Below are positions 51,611 to 60,157 of a DNA stretch of 64,000 nucleotides, piece by piece. The translations under genes were made by a program, and so were the position numbers. A model generated the notes under the pieces. That model saw nothing but the letters and a program-made list of their open reading frames with translations. It was not told the DNA's origin and ran no database searches. The stretch spans positions 84,901 through 148,900 of the forward strand of contig NZ_LFCT01000014.1 in assembly GCF_008692605.1 (NCBI RefSeq), read 5' to 3'. Numbering within the stretch: the first letter of the stretch is position 1; each line of letters begins with the position of its first letter. The DNA is from Sphingobium estronivorans (GTDB lineage Bacteria > Pseudomonadota > Alphaproteobacteria > Sphingomonadales > Sphingomonadaceae).

Positions 51611-52903
51611 TCAAATCGCCTCCCGCTGGTTTCGCCGCCATTTGCGGTCGAGCTGCCAGATGCCCAGCATCATGACGAGCTGCGACAGCACGACGCCGCT
51701 GACCGAAAACACCGGCGCGGTGCCCCACACCAGCAGCGTTACGGCAACCAGGCCGACCACGCAGCTGCGCATGCTCTGCGCGGCGAGGGGGCGGAAGGCG
51801 CGGCGGGCCTGCGTCATGACGCTCATCGGCGTCTGCACGCACTGGACGAGGGAGAGGAGGGCGCAGAGGCCCACCGCGATCATCACCAGCCGGTGATCCA
51901 GCGTGGGCTTCAGGATCAGCCCCGGAAAGGCATAGAGGGCGATGGCTGCCACAACGCAGGTGCCGAGCCACAGCGTAACCAGCGCCGCCATGAAGACCCG
52001 TTCCGACTTGATCGCCGCGCCATGGTCGCCACGCGCGACGGCGCGGGTCATGCGCGGTCGTTCAAGCTGGGTCAGTGCCGTGATGCAGACATTGACCGGG
52101 CGGAAGAACAGCATTCCCACCGCAATCGGCGCGAAGGCGGTCGGCCCTGCCAACAGCGTCACGATATAGCTGTGCGAGTTGGAGGTGGCTTCGGTCGACA
52201 GCACGCCCACCAGCGTCCACGCCGATTGTTCCTTCCAGACTGGACGATAGGCACCCAAAGCCTCGCCCGGCGTCATCGAGAAATGACGCCGCACATAGGC
52301 AAAGCCAAAGGGCAGAAGCCCCATGAGGCTGGCCGCGACCAGCATCCCGCCGATTGCGGGCATCTCGGCGCCTGTCCGCATCGCGATCAGCAGCCCGGCC
52401 AGGATCGTCCCGGCATAGGCCATGTCAGACCGCGCGGCGCGGGCCGGGGCGTGATGCGCATAGGCGTTGGACCGCCCGAACCAGCGGATCAGCGAAAGCG
52501 TCCCCGCCGCGCCGAACAGCAACGCCGCCATCGGAGATGCCGTAGCCCATGCAATCGCCGCGCAGATCAGACCCTGACTGGCAGCCAGCATCAGATTGAC
52601 GGGGAAGAAGAAGTCGAAGCTCCTTGCCCCCGCATCATCGCCCTGATTCACCGATATGGTGTAGGGCGTCGACACCAGCGCGTTGGACAGGCTGTAACCG
52701 AACTGGATGATGACCAGCAGAAAGGCCAGCGTACCGATGGCAGCCGTTTCCAGATGATGGATCGAAAATAGCTGGACCAGCAAATGACTGACCGAGACGA
52801 CCGCCGACGACAGGCTGGCCAGCCCGAAGCGGCCGAACAGGCTGCCAAGGCGCTGGACGCGACCCGTCGCAGGGCGCTCTTCCACCGCTTGGGCTTCAGC
52901 CAT
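51611..52903 (-). CDS. Wzx-like polysaccharide flippase
   Basis: 430 aa, about 12 hydrophobic segments, of the MVF/MATE-like type: FGLASLSSAVVSVSHLLVQ at the N-terminus and VGMLFFRPVNVCITALTQLERPRM mid-protein. Probably moves the undecaprenyl-linked repeat unit to the periplasmic side. Sequence identity to well-known Wzx cannot be judged by eye. Overlaps the WecG-like gene by 8 nt. Confidence 0.78.
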   Translation of the reverse strand: MAEAQAVEERPATGRVQRLGSLFGRFGLASLSSAVVSVSHLLVQLFSIHHLETAAIGTLAFLLVIIQFGYSLSNALVSTPYTISVNQGDDAGARSFDFFFPVNLMLAASQGLICAAIAWATASPMAALLFGAAGTLSLIRWFGRSNAYAHHAPARAARSDMAYAGTILAGLLIAMRTGAEMPAIGGMLVAASLMGLLPFGFAYVRRHFSMTPGEALGAYRPVWKEQSAWTLVGVLSTEATSNSHSYIVTLLAGPTAFAPIAVGMLFFRPVNVCITALTQLERPRMTRAVARGDHGAAIKSERVFMAALVTLWLGTCVVAAIALYAFPGLILKPTLDHRLVMIAVGLCALLSLVQCVQTPMSVMTQARRAFRPLAAQSMRSCVVGLVAVTLLVWGTAPVFSVSGVVLSQLVMMLGIWQLDRKWRRNQREAI

Positions 52904-53696
52904 GGCGGTGCTTCCAGATCAGCCAGAGCGCATGGGGATTGGTCGTGATATAGCGCCAGGCGAGTTCCCTGGGCCGCGTCGCCATGCGGTGCAGCCATTC
53001 GAAGCCCGACTTCTGCATCCACAGCGGCGCGCGCGGATAATCGCCGGTGATATAGTTGAACAGGCCGCCACAGGTGACGATCCAGCCCGCCTTGATCCGG
53101 TCGCGATTGCGCACGCAAAATGCCTGTTCGCGCGGCTTTCCAGTCCCGACCCACAGCACGTCGGGCGCGGCTGCGTTGATCGCGTCGATCACCGCGTCCT
53201 CTTCCTGCGGAGACCAGAAGCCGTTGCGCCGTCCGGCGAGTTGAAGCCCCGGCGCTATGGAAAGGATCTCCCGGGCGCAGGCCGCGTTCACCTTTTCCTC
53301 GCCGCCGAGTAGATAATAGCTGACGCCAGCCTCCGCCGCGGGTTTCAGGCTGTCGATGAACATATCGGTCGTGCTGGAGCGGTCGGCGATATGCGGCTCC
53401 CCGAACCAGCGGGAGGCCGCGACGATGATCTGCCCATCGGCATGGATCAGGTCCGCCTGGGCCAGATTGGCCCGGAAAACCGGATCGCTCGCGTTCATGG
53501 ACAACCCCTGCCCATTGGCGTCGAATACCAGCAAGGACTGTTGGTCCAGGCTCCGACGCAGCGGGGCTTCGACCAGCATCTTCGCGATCAGGGATTCCAG
53601 GGACAGGGTGGAAACGGGGAGGCCGCCTATATGGGCGACGGGCGCCTCGATCCGCAGGCCCAGGGACGGACGTGCCAGCATATTCTCGACATTCAT
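52896..53696 (-). CDS. WecG/TagA/CpsF family glycosyltransferase (GT26)
   Basis: 266 aa. The family core is complete: VFDANGQGLSMNASDP, ADLIHADGQIIVAAS, YYLLGGEEKVN, APDVLWVGTGKPREQAF and CGGLFNYITGDYPRAPLWMQKSGFEWLHRM. These enzymes usually add the second sugar (for example ManNAcA or Glc) to a lipid-linked sugar. Start at ATG 53696, overlapping the pseudo-kinase stop. Confidence 0.9.
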   Translation of the reverse strand: MNVENMLARPSLGLRIEAPVAHIGGLPVSTLSLESLIAKMLVEAPLRRSLDQQSLLVFDANGQGLSMNASDPVFRANLAQADLIHADGQIIVAASRWFGEPHIADRSSTTDMFIDSLKPAAEAGVSYYLLGGEEKVNAACAREILSIAPGLQLAGRRNGFWSPQEEDAVIDAINAAAPDVLWVGTGKPREQAFCVRNRDRIKAGWIVTCGGLFNYITGDYPRAPLWMQKSGFEWLHRMATRPRELAWRYITTNPHALWLIWKHRHG

Positions 53697-54598
53697 GTGA
53701 TCACCGTCCCGGCAATGGGCACGCCATGGCGGTCCAGATCGTCGATCACGCGCCGCATGTCGGCAATGACGGTGTCGCCGCGTCGTGCGACGATGACCAC
53801 CGCGTCGAAGCCTGCGAGGATGCTGCCATAGGGCGTCTGGTCGCCCTTGCGTTCGGCCAGATAGAACAGCATCGACGTGTCGCGCAGACCCCAGCCATTG
53901 GCGGTTTCCGCCAAGGGTCCTCGCGTGATGAGGCTTGCCGCGCTGCCCGATGCCCGACCGGCGGTCATCAGCCACAGCCCTTCGACCGCGGTCTTGGCGG
54001 CGGGCAGTAGCGCCGCGCTACCCATCAACTGCTCGGCAAGACCCGCCTTGTTCGCGATGCGGAAGAGACGATCAAGGGAAGGCCGCCCCATGTCCACATC
54101 GATGAGCATCGTCTGCCCATCCATCTGAGCCAGCACCACCGCGAGGTTGGCCGCCATGATCGCCGCTTCATCGCCCGCCTCGATGGCCAGAACCGCCAGC
54201 CGCAGCGAGGCCGGATCGCCGTCCTTGGCCGCGGCGCGCATCTTGGCCCGGATCGTCCGCACCTTGGCGGCGTAGGCGTTGGCGGGATCGAAAGCGGCGA
54301 CCACCAGCGGATCGACCCGCTGGTCGCCCTCTGGCAACAGGGCGAAGCCACCCTGCAAGGCTGCGAGTATCCCCGCATCCTCCGGGTTCAGCAGGCCGAG
54401 ATCGACGGCTGCATCGTGCAGCGCCAGACCCTGCGACCGGGCATGGGCTTCGACCTTGTGAACGTCAGCTTCGGCCAGAAAGCCATGCTCTACCGCCAAT
54501 CGGGCGAAGTTATGGCTGTCGCGGGCGCGGGGGCGCAGCGTCGTCGTGCTGCCTGGGGTGAGTTGAGGCGGGGCGCCTGCCGTGGATCGCAGTCTCAT
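53693..54598 (-). CDS. CpsD/BY-kinase-like protein with degenerate P-loop
   Basis: 301 aa. The C-terminal part (about 130-301) follows the CpsD/CapB/GumC-kinase fold: AANLAVVLAQMDGQTMLIDVDMGRPSLDRLF carries a good Walker A' (Asp167, Asp169). But where the Walker A GxxGxGKS should be, it reads EAGDEAA, without Lys or Ser, and there is no C-terminal tyrosine cluster. So it is probably not a kinase. Residues about 25-125 resemble a MshEN-like N-terminal domain (HGFLAEADVHKVEAHARSQG). Caulobacter HfsB is a comparable partner of the chain-length protein. It overlaps the Wzz-like gene. Confidence 0.75.
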   Translation of the reverse strand: MRLRSTAGAPPQLTPGSTTTLRPRARDSHNFARLAVEHGFLAEADVHKVEAHARSQGLALHDAAVDLGLLNPEDAGILAALQGGFALLPEGDQRVDPLVVAAFDPANAYAAKVRTIRAKMRAAAKDGDPASLRLAVLAIEAGDEAAIMAANLAVVLAQMDGQTMLIDVDMGRPSLDRLFRIANKAGLAEQLMGSAALLPAAKTAVEGLWLMTAGRASGSAASLITRGPLAETANGWGLRDTSMLFYLAERKGDQTPYGSILAGFDAVVIVARRGDTVIADMRRVIDDLDRHGVPIAGTVIT

Positions 54599-55953
54599 GC
54601 GGCCTCCTGTTGCTTGAAGAACCAGCCGCCACGCACGGGGACCGGCACTAATTCGGTGATGACTTCGACCTCGGTCGCGCGGGTCACGCCAGCGGCCGAG
54701 CGAACGCGCGGATGAATGATCTCCATGAGGATCACGGCAGCGATACCGCCGAACAGGCCGAGCGCGACCCCGCCAATCAGCCAGAGCATGATGTTCGGCT
54801 TGGCGGGCAGCAGAGGCACGGTCGCCTCATCCAGCGGACTGGCATTGGGCTGGGAAATCTGGCTCTTGAGAGCGGCTTCATTGAAGCGCTGGCGCACCGT
54901 GTCATAGGTCTGCCGCGCCGCATCCACATCGCGCTGGAGCACCATCAACTGGTCCTGCACGTCCGACATGCGGATCATCCGATCCTCTTGGCCGGCCATG
55001 TTCGACTTCAGGTCGCCCTCGCGACGGCTGGCCGCCACGCTGTTTGCACTGACCGCGCCTGCCTGGCTGGACCGCGCCGATGCCAGCTTCGACTGAAGTT
55101 CCGACAGTTGGGCATTAGCCGCCGCCATGGTGGGGTGATTGGGGCCGAGCGTCTTCTGCAGTTCGGACACGCGGGCGGATTGCTGCGCCACCTGTTCCTG
55201 CAAATTCTGGACGATCAGCGATCCTTCGATGTCGGACACCGCGCCCGCGCCAGCCTTGGACCGGGCAGCGGCGGCTTCCGCCTGCGCCTGGGTCAGCTGA
55301 TAGCTCATATTCTTGAGCTTTTCCGCCTCAAGGTCCATGCGGTTGATGCCGATAATGTCGTGCGCCCGCTGGAAGTCGGACAGGTTCTTCTGCGCCAGTT
55401 CGTAGCGGCGGCGCACTTCCCGGGTCTGTTCGTCGAACCATTTCGCCGAGCCGCGTGCCGGGGACGCGCGCAGTTCAACCTGCTCGCGCATGTAGATTTT
55501 GGCGATCAGGTTCGCCACCTTGGCCGCGACCTGCGGATCGGCATCCATATACTGGATCTGGAGCACGTTGCTCTGCCGTCCGGTGGTGATCGTCATGTTC
55601 TTGCTGACCAGAGAGGCGGCCGATTGCAGCCGGGCGTCGGCGGGCATGTCGCTGGGCATGGCGTCGACAAAGCCCGCTTCCTTGGCGACGGCGTTCATCA
55701 CCTTGCCACTGCGGATGATGTCCGTCTGGGTACCGAGAATGGCATCGGTGTCCGGCTTTGCGCCCTGCGCCGTGCTGGTGTCGGTCGGGTCCGTCTGCGA
55801 CAGGTCGAGCAGCAGCGAGGCCGTGCCCATATATTGCCGTGGCTGGATGAAGGCGGCGATCGCGATCAGCAGGAACAATATCCCTCCGATCAGCGCCGCC
55901 GTGCGCCAGCGCGCTTGCAGCGCGGCCAGCAAATCGATGGGGTTCATGGTCAT
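54595..55953 (-). CDS. Wzz/GumC-type polysaccharide chain-length and export protein
   Basis: 452 aa. Two transmembrane segments (about 18-37 and 405-427) flank a long periplasmic coiled-coil region (about 160-370). A typical GNVR-like segment precedes the second segment: VQDQLMVLQRDVDAARQTYDTVRQRFNEA with PLLPAKPN. It links the inner-membrane polymerase to the Wza-type channel. ATG 55953 overlaps the AAA ATPase stop (ATGA). Confidence 0.9.
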   Translation of the reverse strand: MTMNPIDLLAALQARWRTAALIGGILFLLIAIAAFIQPRQYMGTASLLLDLSQTDPTDTSTAQGAKPDTDAILGTQTDIIRSGKVMNAVAKEAGFVDAMPSDMPADARLQSAASLVSKNMTITTGRQSNVLQIQYMDADPQVAAKVANLIAKIYMREQVELRASPARGSAKWFDEQTREVRRRYELAQKNLSDFQRAHDIIGINRMDLEAEKLKNMSYQLTQAQAEAAAARSKAGAGAVSDIEGSLIVQNLQEQVAQQSARVSELQKTLGPNHPTMAAANAQLSELQSKLASARSSQAGAVSANSVAASRREGDLKSNMAGQEDRMIRMSDVQDQLMVLQRDVDAARQTYDTVRQRFNEAALKSQISQPNASPLDEATVPLLPAKPNIMLWLIGGVALGLFGGIAAVILMEIIHPRVRSAAGVTRATEVEVITELVPVPVRGGWFFKQQEAA

Positions 55954-57377
55954 AGCCCGTCCACTCCCTTGAGCAGCGCGCGCATTTCCTCGGCGGGCGT
56001 CTGGACAGGCGGCGCGCTCTGCACCGGCTGCTTCGCCATCAGCAGCAGGAATTGCGGCGCCAGCGTATCTTCGAACATCCACAGTTCGCCATTGGGCGTT
56101 GGGACCAGCGCGGGCTGAAGCCGCGCCATAGCGTCGCGCGCTTGGCCCTCGTTGATCGAACCGCCACCCAGCACTTCATGGCCGAGCTTCACGAGCCGCT
56201 CATAGGAAATGGCCGACATCTGAGACGCGACCACCGCAGCCAGCGCGATCATGCGGCGCCCATTTCCTGGAACGGAACCCGCTTCCCAGAGGATGCGGCG
56301 GAACAGCGCATGGGTCTGGCCGCTCATTTCCTCCCAATCCTCAAGAGCCGAGGACAGACCCTGCTCGATGTCGGAAAGGACCATGCGGTCGCGCCCGCCG
56401 GCCTCTGTCACCAGAGCCGCCGACATGCCGAACAACCGCGCATGATAGGGCGATCCCATCGCCGCCCCCGCCAGCATGTCCAGCGCATCGTCATCGATGG
56501 ACAGCCGGGCATTACCGGCGCAGGCGAGCAGCAGCCGCTCCAGTTCCGGCTTGGGGATCGGCGCGACCCGCTGCGGCGCGAGATGGCGGCGGAGCGAAGG
56601 ATGGGCCGCGATCAGCCCATCGATGTCGCTCGCGATGCCGACCAGCACGACCTGCACGGGCGAATGAATGTCGGTCAGCAGCTTCAGCAGCGTCGCCACT
56701 TCCTGCTTCGCGGTTTCCGACTGCACACGGTCATATTCGTCGATGATGAGGATGGAGCGTTCGCGCACCTCCTCCACCAGCAGCGCGGAGAGGCGGGAAA
56801 CATCCAGCGGCTCGCCCATCATCTTGCGCACGCGCTCCTGCCCGGAACTGCTCATCGGCAATTCGGTCAGGAAGGGGCGGAAGAGGGAGTCGAAATCCGC
56901 TTCGCCATTGGCCGAGGCATAGAGGGCGATGCAGCCCGCCTCATCGGCCAGATCGCCGAACACGCGGGCGAGCGAGGTCTTGCCCGATCCGCGCGTGCCG
57001 AAGATCACGGCATGCTTGCGCTGGACGACGATGGCCTCGACCAGCTTTTCCAACTCGCTGTTGCGACCGGCCAACCCATGGCGATCCGTTACCGGCATGG
57101 CCGTGTTGAACGCGGCATAAATGCTGTCGCGCCGCAGGCTGATCGGCTTGATCGGTGCGGCCATGGCGCTCATCGAAAGGGGACGGTGGCCTGGATCCTC
57201 CGGCTCTGCGGTGGCCGCTTCCTGCCGGAAGCCGGGCAGCGCCGGGACGTCCAGATGCAGCGGCACATCCTCTGGAATGATGCGCTCATTACGCTTTTCA
57301 GCAGTGCGCGTCAGGGACAGAAATCGGTCGAAAAGACCGGAGCGTTGTTGCGCGAAGCCTTGTTCGAGTGTCGTCAA
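55950..57377 (-). CDS. AAA ATPase (ExeA/Orc-like) of the polysaccharide operon
   Basis: 475 aa. The N-terminal 100 residues are probably unstructured. The ATPase domain has Walker A GTRGSGKT (127-134) and Walker B ILIIDEYDRV (Asp213, Glu214), then a winged-helix-like C-terminal part. The fold is of the ExeA/Cdc6 type. ATPases of this kind occur in exosortase-linked EPS loci next to chain-length genes, but I see no exosortase here. Overlaps the exporter and Wzz genes by 4 nt each, so it clearly belongs to the operon. Its job is unknown. Confidence 0.8.
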   Translation of the reverse strand: MTTLEQGFAQQRSGLFDRFLSLTRTAEKRNERIIPEDVPLHLDVPALPGFRQEAATAEPEDPGHRPLSMSAMAAPIKPISLRRDSIYAAFNTAMPVTDRHGLAGRNSELEKLVEAIVVQRKHAVIFGTRGSGKTSLARVFGDLADEAGCIALYASANGEADFDSLFRPFLTELPMSSSGQERVRKMMGEPLDVSRLSALLVEEVRERSILIIDEYDRVQSETAKQEVATLLKLLTDIHSPVQVVLVGIASDIDGLIAAHPSLRRHLAPQRVAPIPKPELERLLLACAGNARLSIDDDALDMLAGAAMGSPYHARLFGMSAALVTEAGGRDRMVLSDIEQGLSSALEDWEEMSGQTHALFRRILWEAGSVPGNGRRMIALAAVVASQMSAISYERLVKLGHEVLGGGSINEGQARDAMARLQPALVPTPNGELWMFEDTLAPQFLLLMAKQPVQSAPPVQTPAEEMRALLKGVDGL

Positions 57378-58198
57378 AACAGCTTCTCCCGGATGATGAG
57401 GACATCTTCAGGCTTCACTGGGTCATCCAGATTGGCCTGTATTTCCTTCCCCTCCCGCCGGACTTTTATCCGTTTGGTTGAACCCGCCAGCGTCGGCCCA
57501 CCGGCCAATGCCAATGCCTGCCGGAAGCTTTGCCCCGGCACATAGGTAAAGGCGCCGGGTTGCTGGACCTGGCCGTAGACATAGACTTTCTCGGCCGGCG
57601 GCACGAACAGCGTGTCGCCCGCCTTCAACGTCCGCATCGCGCCCCCTGCCATGTCGGCCAGGGAAATGCGTACCGGCCCGCTGCCGTCGGCGGGGGTCAG
57701 GATGACGGCATTGGCGCCATCCTTGGACGACCCGCCCGCCTTGGCGAGCATCGATGCCACCGTATAATCGCGGTCGAGCGGATAATTGCCCGCTTGCGGC
57801 ACATTGCCGAGCACGGTGACGAAGCGGCTCACATAATTGCTCACCTCGACGCTGACCGAGGGCTTGGCAAGAAAGCCGCCGGTTGCGTAGCTCGCCGCAA
57901 TATCCTGGGCGAGTTGGGACGTGGTCTTGCCCCTGGCGGACACCGGACCGATCAACGCGAGGGCGACGGTGCCGTCCTCCTTGATGCGGGTCGTCGTCGA
58001 AAGGTCGGGTTGGCCGAAGACGGCGATTTTCACCTCATCGTCCGGGCCAAGCTGATAGCCGGGATTCGTCGCCTGCGGGGCAGGGGACGTCGCCGCAGTT
58101 GTCGCTACGGATCCGGCGGTGGTCTGCGCGGTTGCAGACAAAGGACCTGCAATAATGAGCAGGGTCGAAACGGACTTCAGGAGAGTATCGGCTTTCAC
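57374..58198 (-). CDS. Wza/GumB-type polysaccharide export protein
   Basis: 274 aa, with a signal peptide (MKADTLLKSVSTLLIIAGPLSATA) and no lipobox cysteine visible. The Poly_export domain has YQLGPDDEVKIAVFGQPDLS; two SLBB-like repeats follow (VTVLGNVPQAGNYPLDRDYT and VYVYGQVQQPGAFTYVPGQS). Forms the outer-membrane/periplasmic channel with the Wzz partner. Confidence 0.92.
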   Translation of the reverse strand: MKADTLLKSVSTLLIIAGPLSATAQTTAGSVATTAATSPAPQATNPGYQLGPDDEVKIAVFGQPDLSTTTRIKEDGTVALALIGPVSARGKTTSQLAQDIAASYATGGFLAKPSVSVEVSNYVSRFVTVLGNVPQAGNYPLDRDYTVASMLAKAGGSSKDGANAVILTPADGSGPVRISLADMAGGAMRTLKAGDTLFVPPAEKVYVYGQVQQPGAFTYVPGQSFRQALALAGGPTLAGSTKRIKVRREGKEIQANLDDPVKPEDVLIIREKLF

Positions 58199-58225
58199 AG
58201 CGCAAAGCTCCCAATATCTAGAGGA

Positions 58226-59509
58226 TCAGAAATGCAGAGCTGCGCCCAGCGTCACTTGCGTGCCGCTGTAGTTGGAAACGCTGGTGTCGGTTCTGCGGGT
58301 ATAATGCTGGGCATCGAGCGTAAGATCGAAACGGTTCGAAAGTTTCCGGGTCAGCATGCCGCCAAAGCGACGATTGCGGTCGGCCGTGATCGAATAAGGG
58401 CGAAGCGCGGCGTCCTGACGGAACTTGCGCCGATCCCACTCGGCATACAGCCCGGCGGAAGTCAGTTCGGAGATCGAGAATTCGCCCTGCACCCGATATG
58501 TCGTGTCGATGGCGAAACCGCTGGCGATCAGGCTGTCGTTGATGATCGCCCGCTCCGTCATGGCGGTCAGCTTCAGGCGCGGAATGGCGGTAGTCGACAG
58601 GCTGACCTTCCAGCCCAGGCCGCTATAATCGCCCACCGCTGCGCTGTCGCTGCTCACATCGAGCCAGCGCACATCCGCGTCGATCTGCGTGATCGGGCTG
58701 ACATTACGCTGGAAACGCAGGCCGTAGCTGTTGATCCGGTTCTCTATCCCCAGCGTGTCGCGCGTGCTGTTCACCCGTTCGTAATAGGCGGTCAGCGTGC
58801 CGAGGCTTGGCTTATTGTAGCCGATCCCGCCCATGAACGTGTTGCTGGTCTGATCGGCATAGTCGAACTGGTTGGCATTGCGCGTCGTATCGTGCGCATA
58901 GCTCGCGACGGGGAAGAAACCCGGCCGTTCGCAGGTGAAATCCGCGCCGAGGGTCGAGAATTTCTGGAGATTCTCGGTCGCCGAATTAATGTCGCCATAA
59001 TCGGCCCGCTGCTGGCGATAGGCCGCATGGGGCGTCACCAGGCAGGTGGCGCCGAAGCGGATATTCGCCTTCGCTTCCGTATCCAGCCGCAGCTTGCTGC
59101 GCTGGCCTTCGGAAATGAAGCGATCATAGCCGATCTTGCCGCGCAGAAGGATGTCGTGCCGTCCGATCGGCATGCCATAGGTCGCTTCCAGCGACGGCGT
59201 GACGATCAGATCGTCTTTCGGATTTTCCACCCGGTCGTCGACGCGATAGACATTGTCGTCGTACAGTAGATCCAAACCCGCAGTCAGGTTGAGACCATAT
59301 TCCTTAAGACGCTTCTCTTCAGCCGGATCCTTGGCGCGCTTCTCCACAGTCGATACATCGTCTTCCTGTGCATGTAGCACGGAAGGAAATGCCGTCATCA
59401 CCGTCGCTCCACTGAAAGCGGCGGCCATGATCATATGCGACCACAGATATTTCCGTTCACAGGGCGCAGAAAAACGGCCCCGCAAACGCGGATTATTATC
59501 TCTATACAA
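58226..59509 (-). CDS. Outer-membrane beta-barrel protein of the polysaccharide locus
   Basis: 427 aa. The signal region is MIMAAAFSGATVMTAFPSVLHAQ; the preceding basic residues (RGRF..CERKYLW) argue for a start upstream of ATG 59434, here TTG 59509. The mature part alternates in strand-like pattern and ends in an aromatic-terminated strand (VTLGAALHF). Similar barrels (BBP2_2 / VPS-associated OMP) sit next to Wza genes in many EPS loci and may assist secretion. No enzymatic motif. Confidence 0.78.
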   Translation of the reverse strand: MYRDNNPRLRGRFSAPCERKYLWSHMIMAAAFSGATVMTAFPSVLHAQEDDVSTVEKRAKDPAEEKRLKEYGLNLTAGLDLLYDDNVYRVDDRVENPKDDLIVTPSLEATYGMPIGRHDILLRGKIGYDRFISEGQRSKLRLDTEAKANIRFGATCLVTPHAAYRQQRADYGDINSATENLQKFSTLGADFTCERPGFFPVASYAHDTTRNANQFDYADQTSNTFMGGIGYNKPSLGTLTAYYERVNSTRDTLGIENRINSYGLRFQRNVSPITQIDADVRWLDVSSDSAAVGDYSGLGWKVSLSTTAIPRLKLTAMTERAIINDSLIASGFAIDTTYRVQGEFSISELTSAGLYAEWDRRKFRQDAALRPYSITADRNRRFGGMLTRKLSNRFDLTLDAQHYTRRTDTSVSNYSGTQVTLGAALHF

Positions 59510-59626
59510 TCTTATCGACCCTTATTGCATTGCAGCAATCTTGGGCATGCTAGAGGGATTCCCGCGTAACGCCACCGTCTGGAAAGCAGCTTGTCGTGCC
59601 AAAACAACGGCTCGGTTCATCGCAAA

Positions 59627-59660
59627 GAGGGCGCGTCGGACCCATGTCCGACGCGCCCTC
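59627..59660 (-). terminator. Perfect 15-bp hairpin between small membrane gene and OMP gene
   Basis: GAGGGCGCGTCGGAC (59627-59641) pairs with GTCCGACGCGCCCTC (59646-59660) around CCAT. It lies 41 nt after the small minus-strand gene ends and so separates it from the OMP gene. Confidence 0.7.
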
Positions 59661-59701
59661 AAGCTGTTAATCTGGGAGAAAGCTAAATGGAGAGATGCGC
59701 T

Positions 59702-59923
59702 TTAGAATATCAGCCAGGCAATGGCGGTCACCGCGCCGACGAAAGCGAGAATGCCGGCCCATCGGGAAAACAGCTGAACGCCCTTTTCAGCGCGGTCGGC
59801 AAAAATGACGGCCGCGCCGTCCATCGGAAGGGAGGGGCGTCGTTCCGTCTTTTCGGTCATTGAAGGTTGCGCCACCGCAACGCCCACAAATTCTTCCGCC
59901 ACGTCGATATTCCCACCGCCCAT
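59702..59923 (-). CDS. Small C-tail-anchored membrane protein
   Basis: 73 aa. The N-terminal 45 residues are soluble; the C-terminus holds one membrane segment, FSRWAGILAFVGAVTAIAWLIF, which ends the protein. The tail pattern SRWAG-x-x-AF-(hydrophobic)-W-x-I recurs in the minus-strand gene at 61831. No family recognised. A hairpin follows it. Confidence 0.6.
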   Translation of the reverse strand: MGGGNIDVAEEFVGVAVAQPSMTEKTERRPSLPMDGAAVIFADRAEKGVQLFSRWAGILAFVGAVTAIAWLIF

Positions 59924-60049
59924 TGCTGATAGGTTTAATATCCGATTTCGCGGTTAACAAATAGTTGTCAGAAGGGGGATGGCCGCATCAACTCGTCGCA
60001 TATGATGGCGCCGCGTCTGCCAAATCTTGATCTGGGATAATATTAAGAC

Positions 60050-60081
60050 GCGACGAACCGTCGTTCTTAACGGTTCGTCGC
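60050..60081. terminator. Perfect 12-bp hairpin after the sugar transferase gene
   Basis: GCGACGAACCGT (60050-60061) pairs with ACGGTTCGTCGC (60070-60081). It lies 77 nt downstream of the minus-strand sugar transferase. The rest of 59924-60157 shows nothing else. Confidence 0.55.
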
Positions 60082-60157
60082 AAAAATCGTCGTTTGGTAA
60101 CTTTTCCGCCGGAACCTTTCCCTGCCCTGCGCGTGCAGCCGTGTCTTTCGATTCGCC

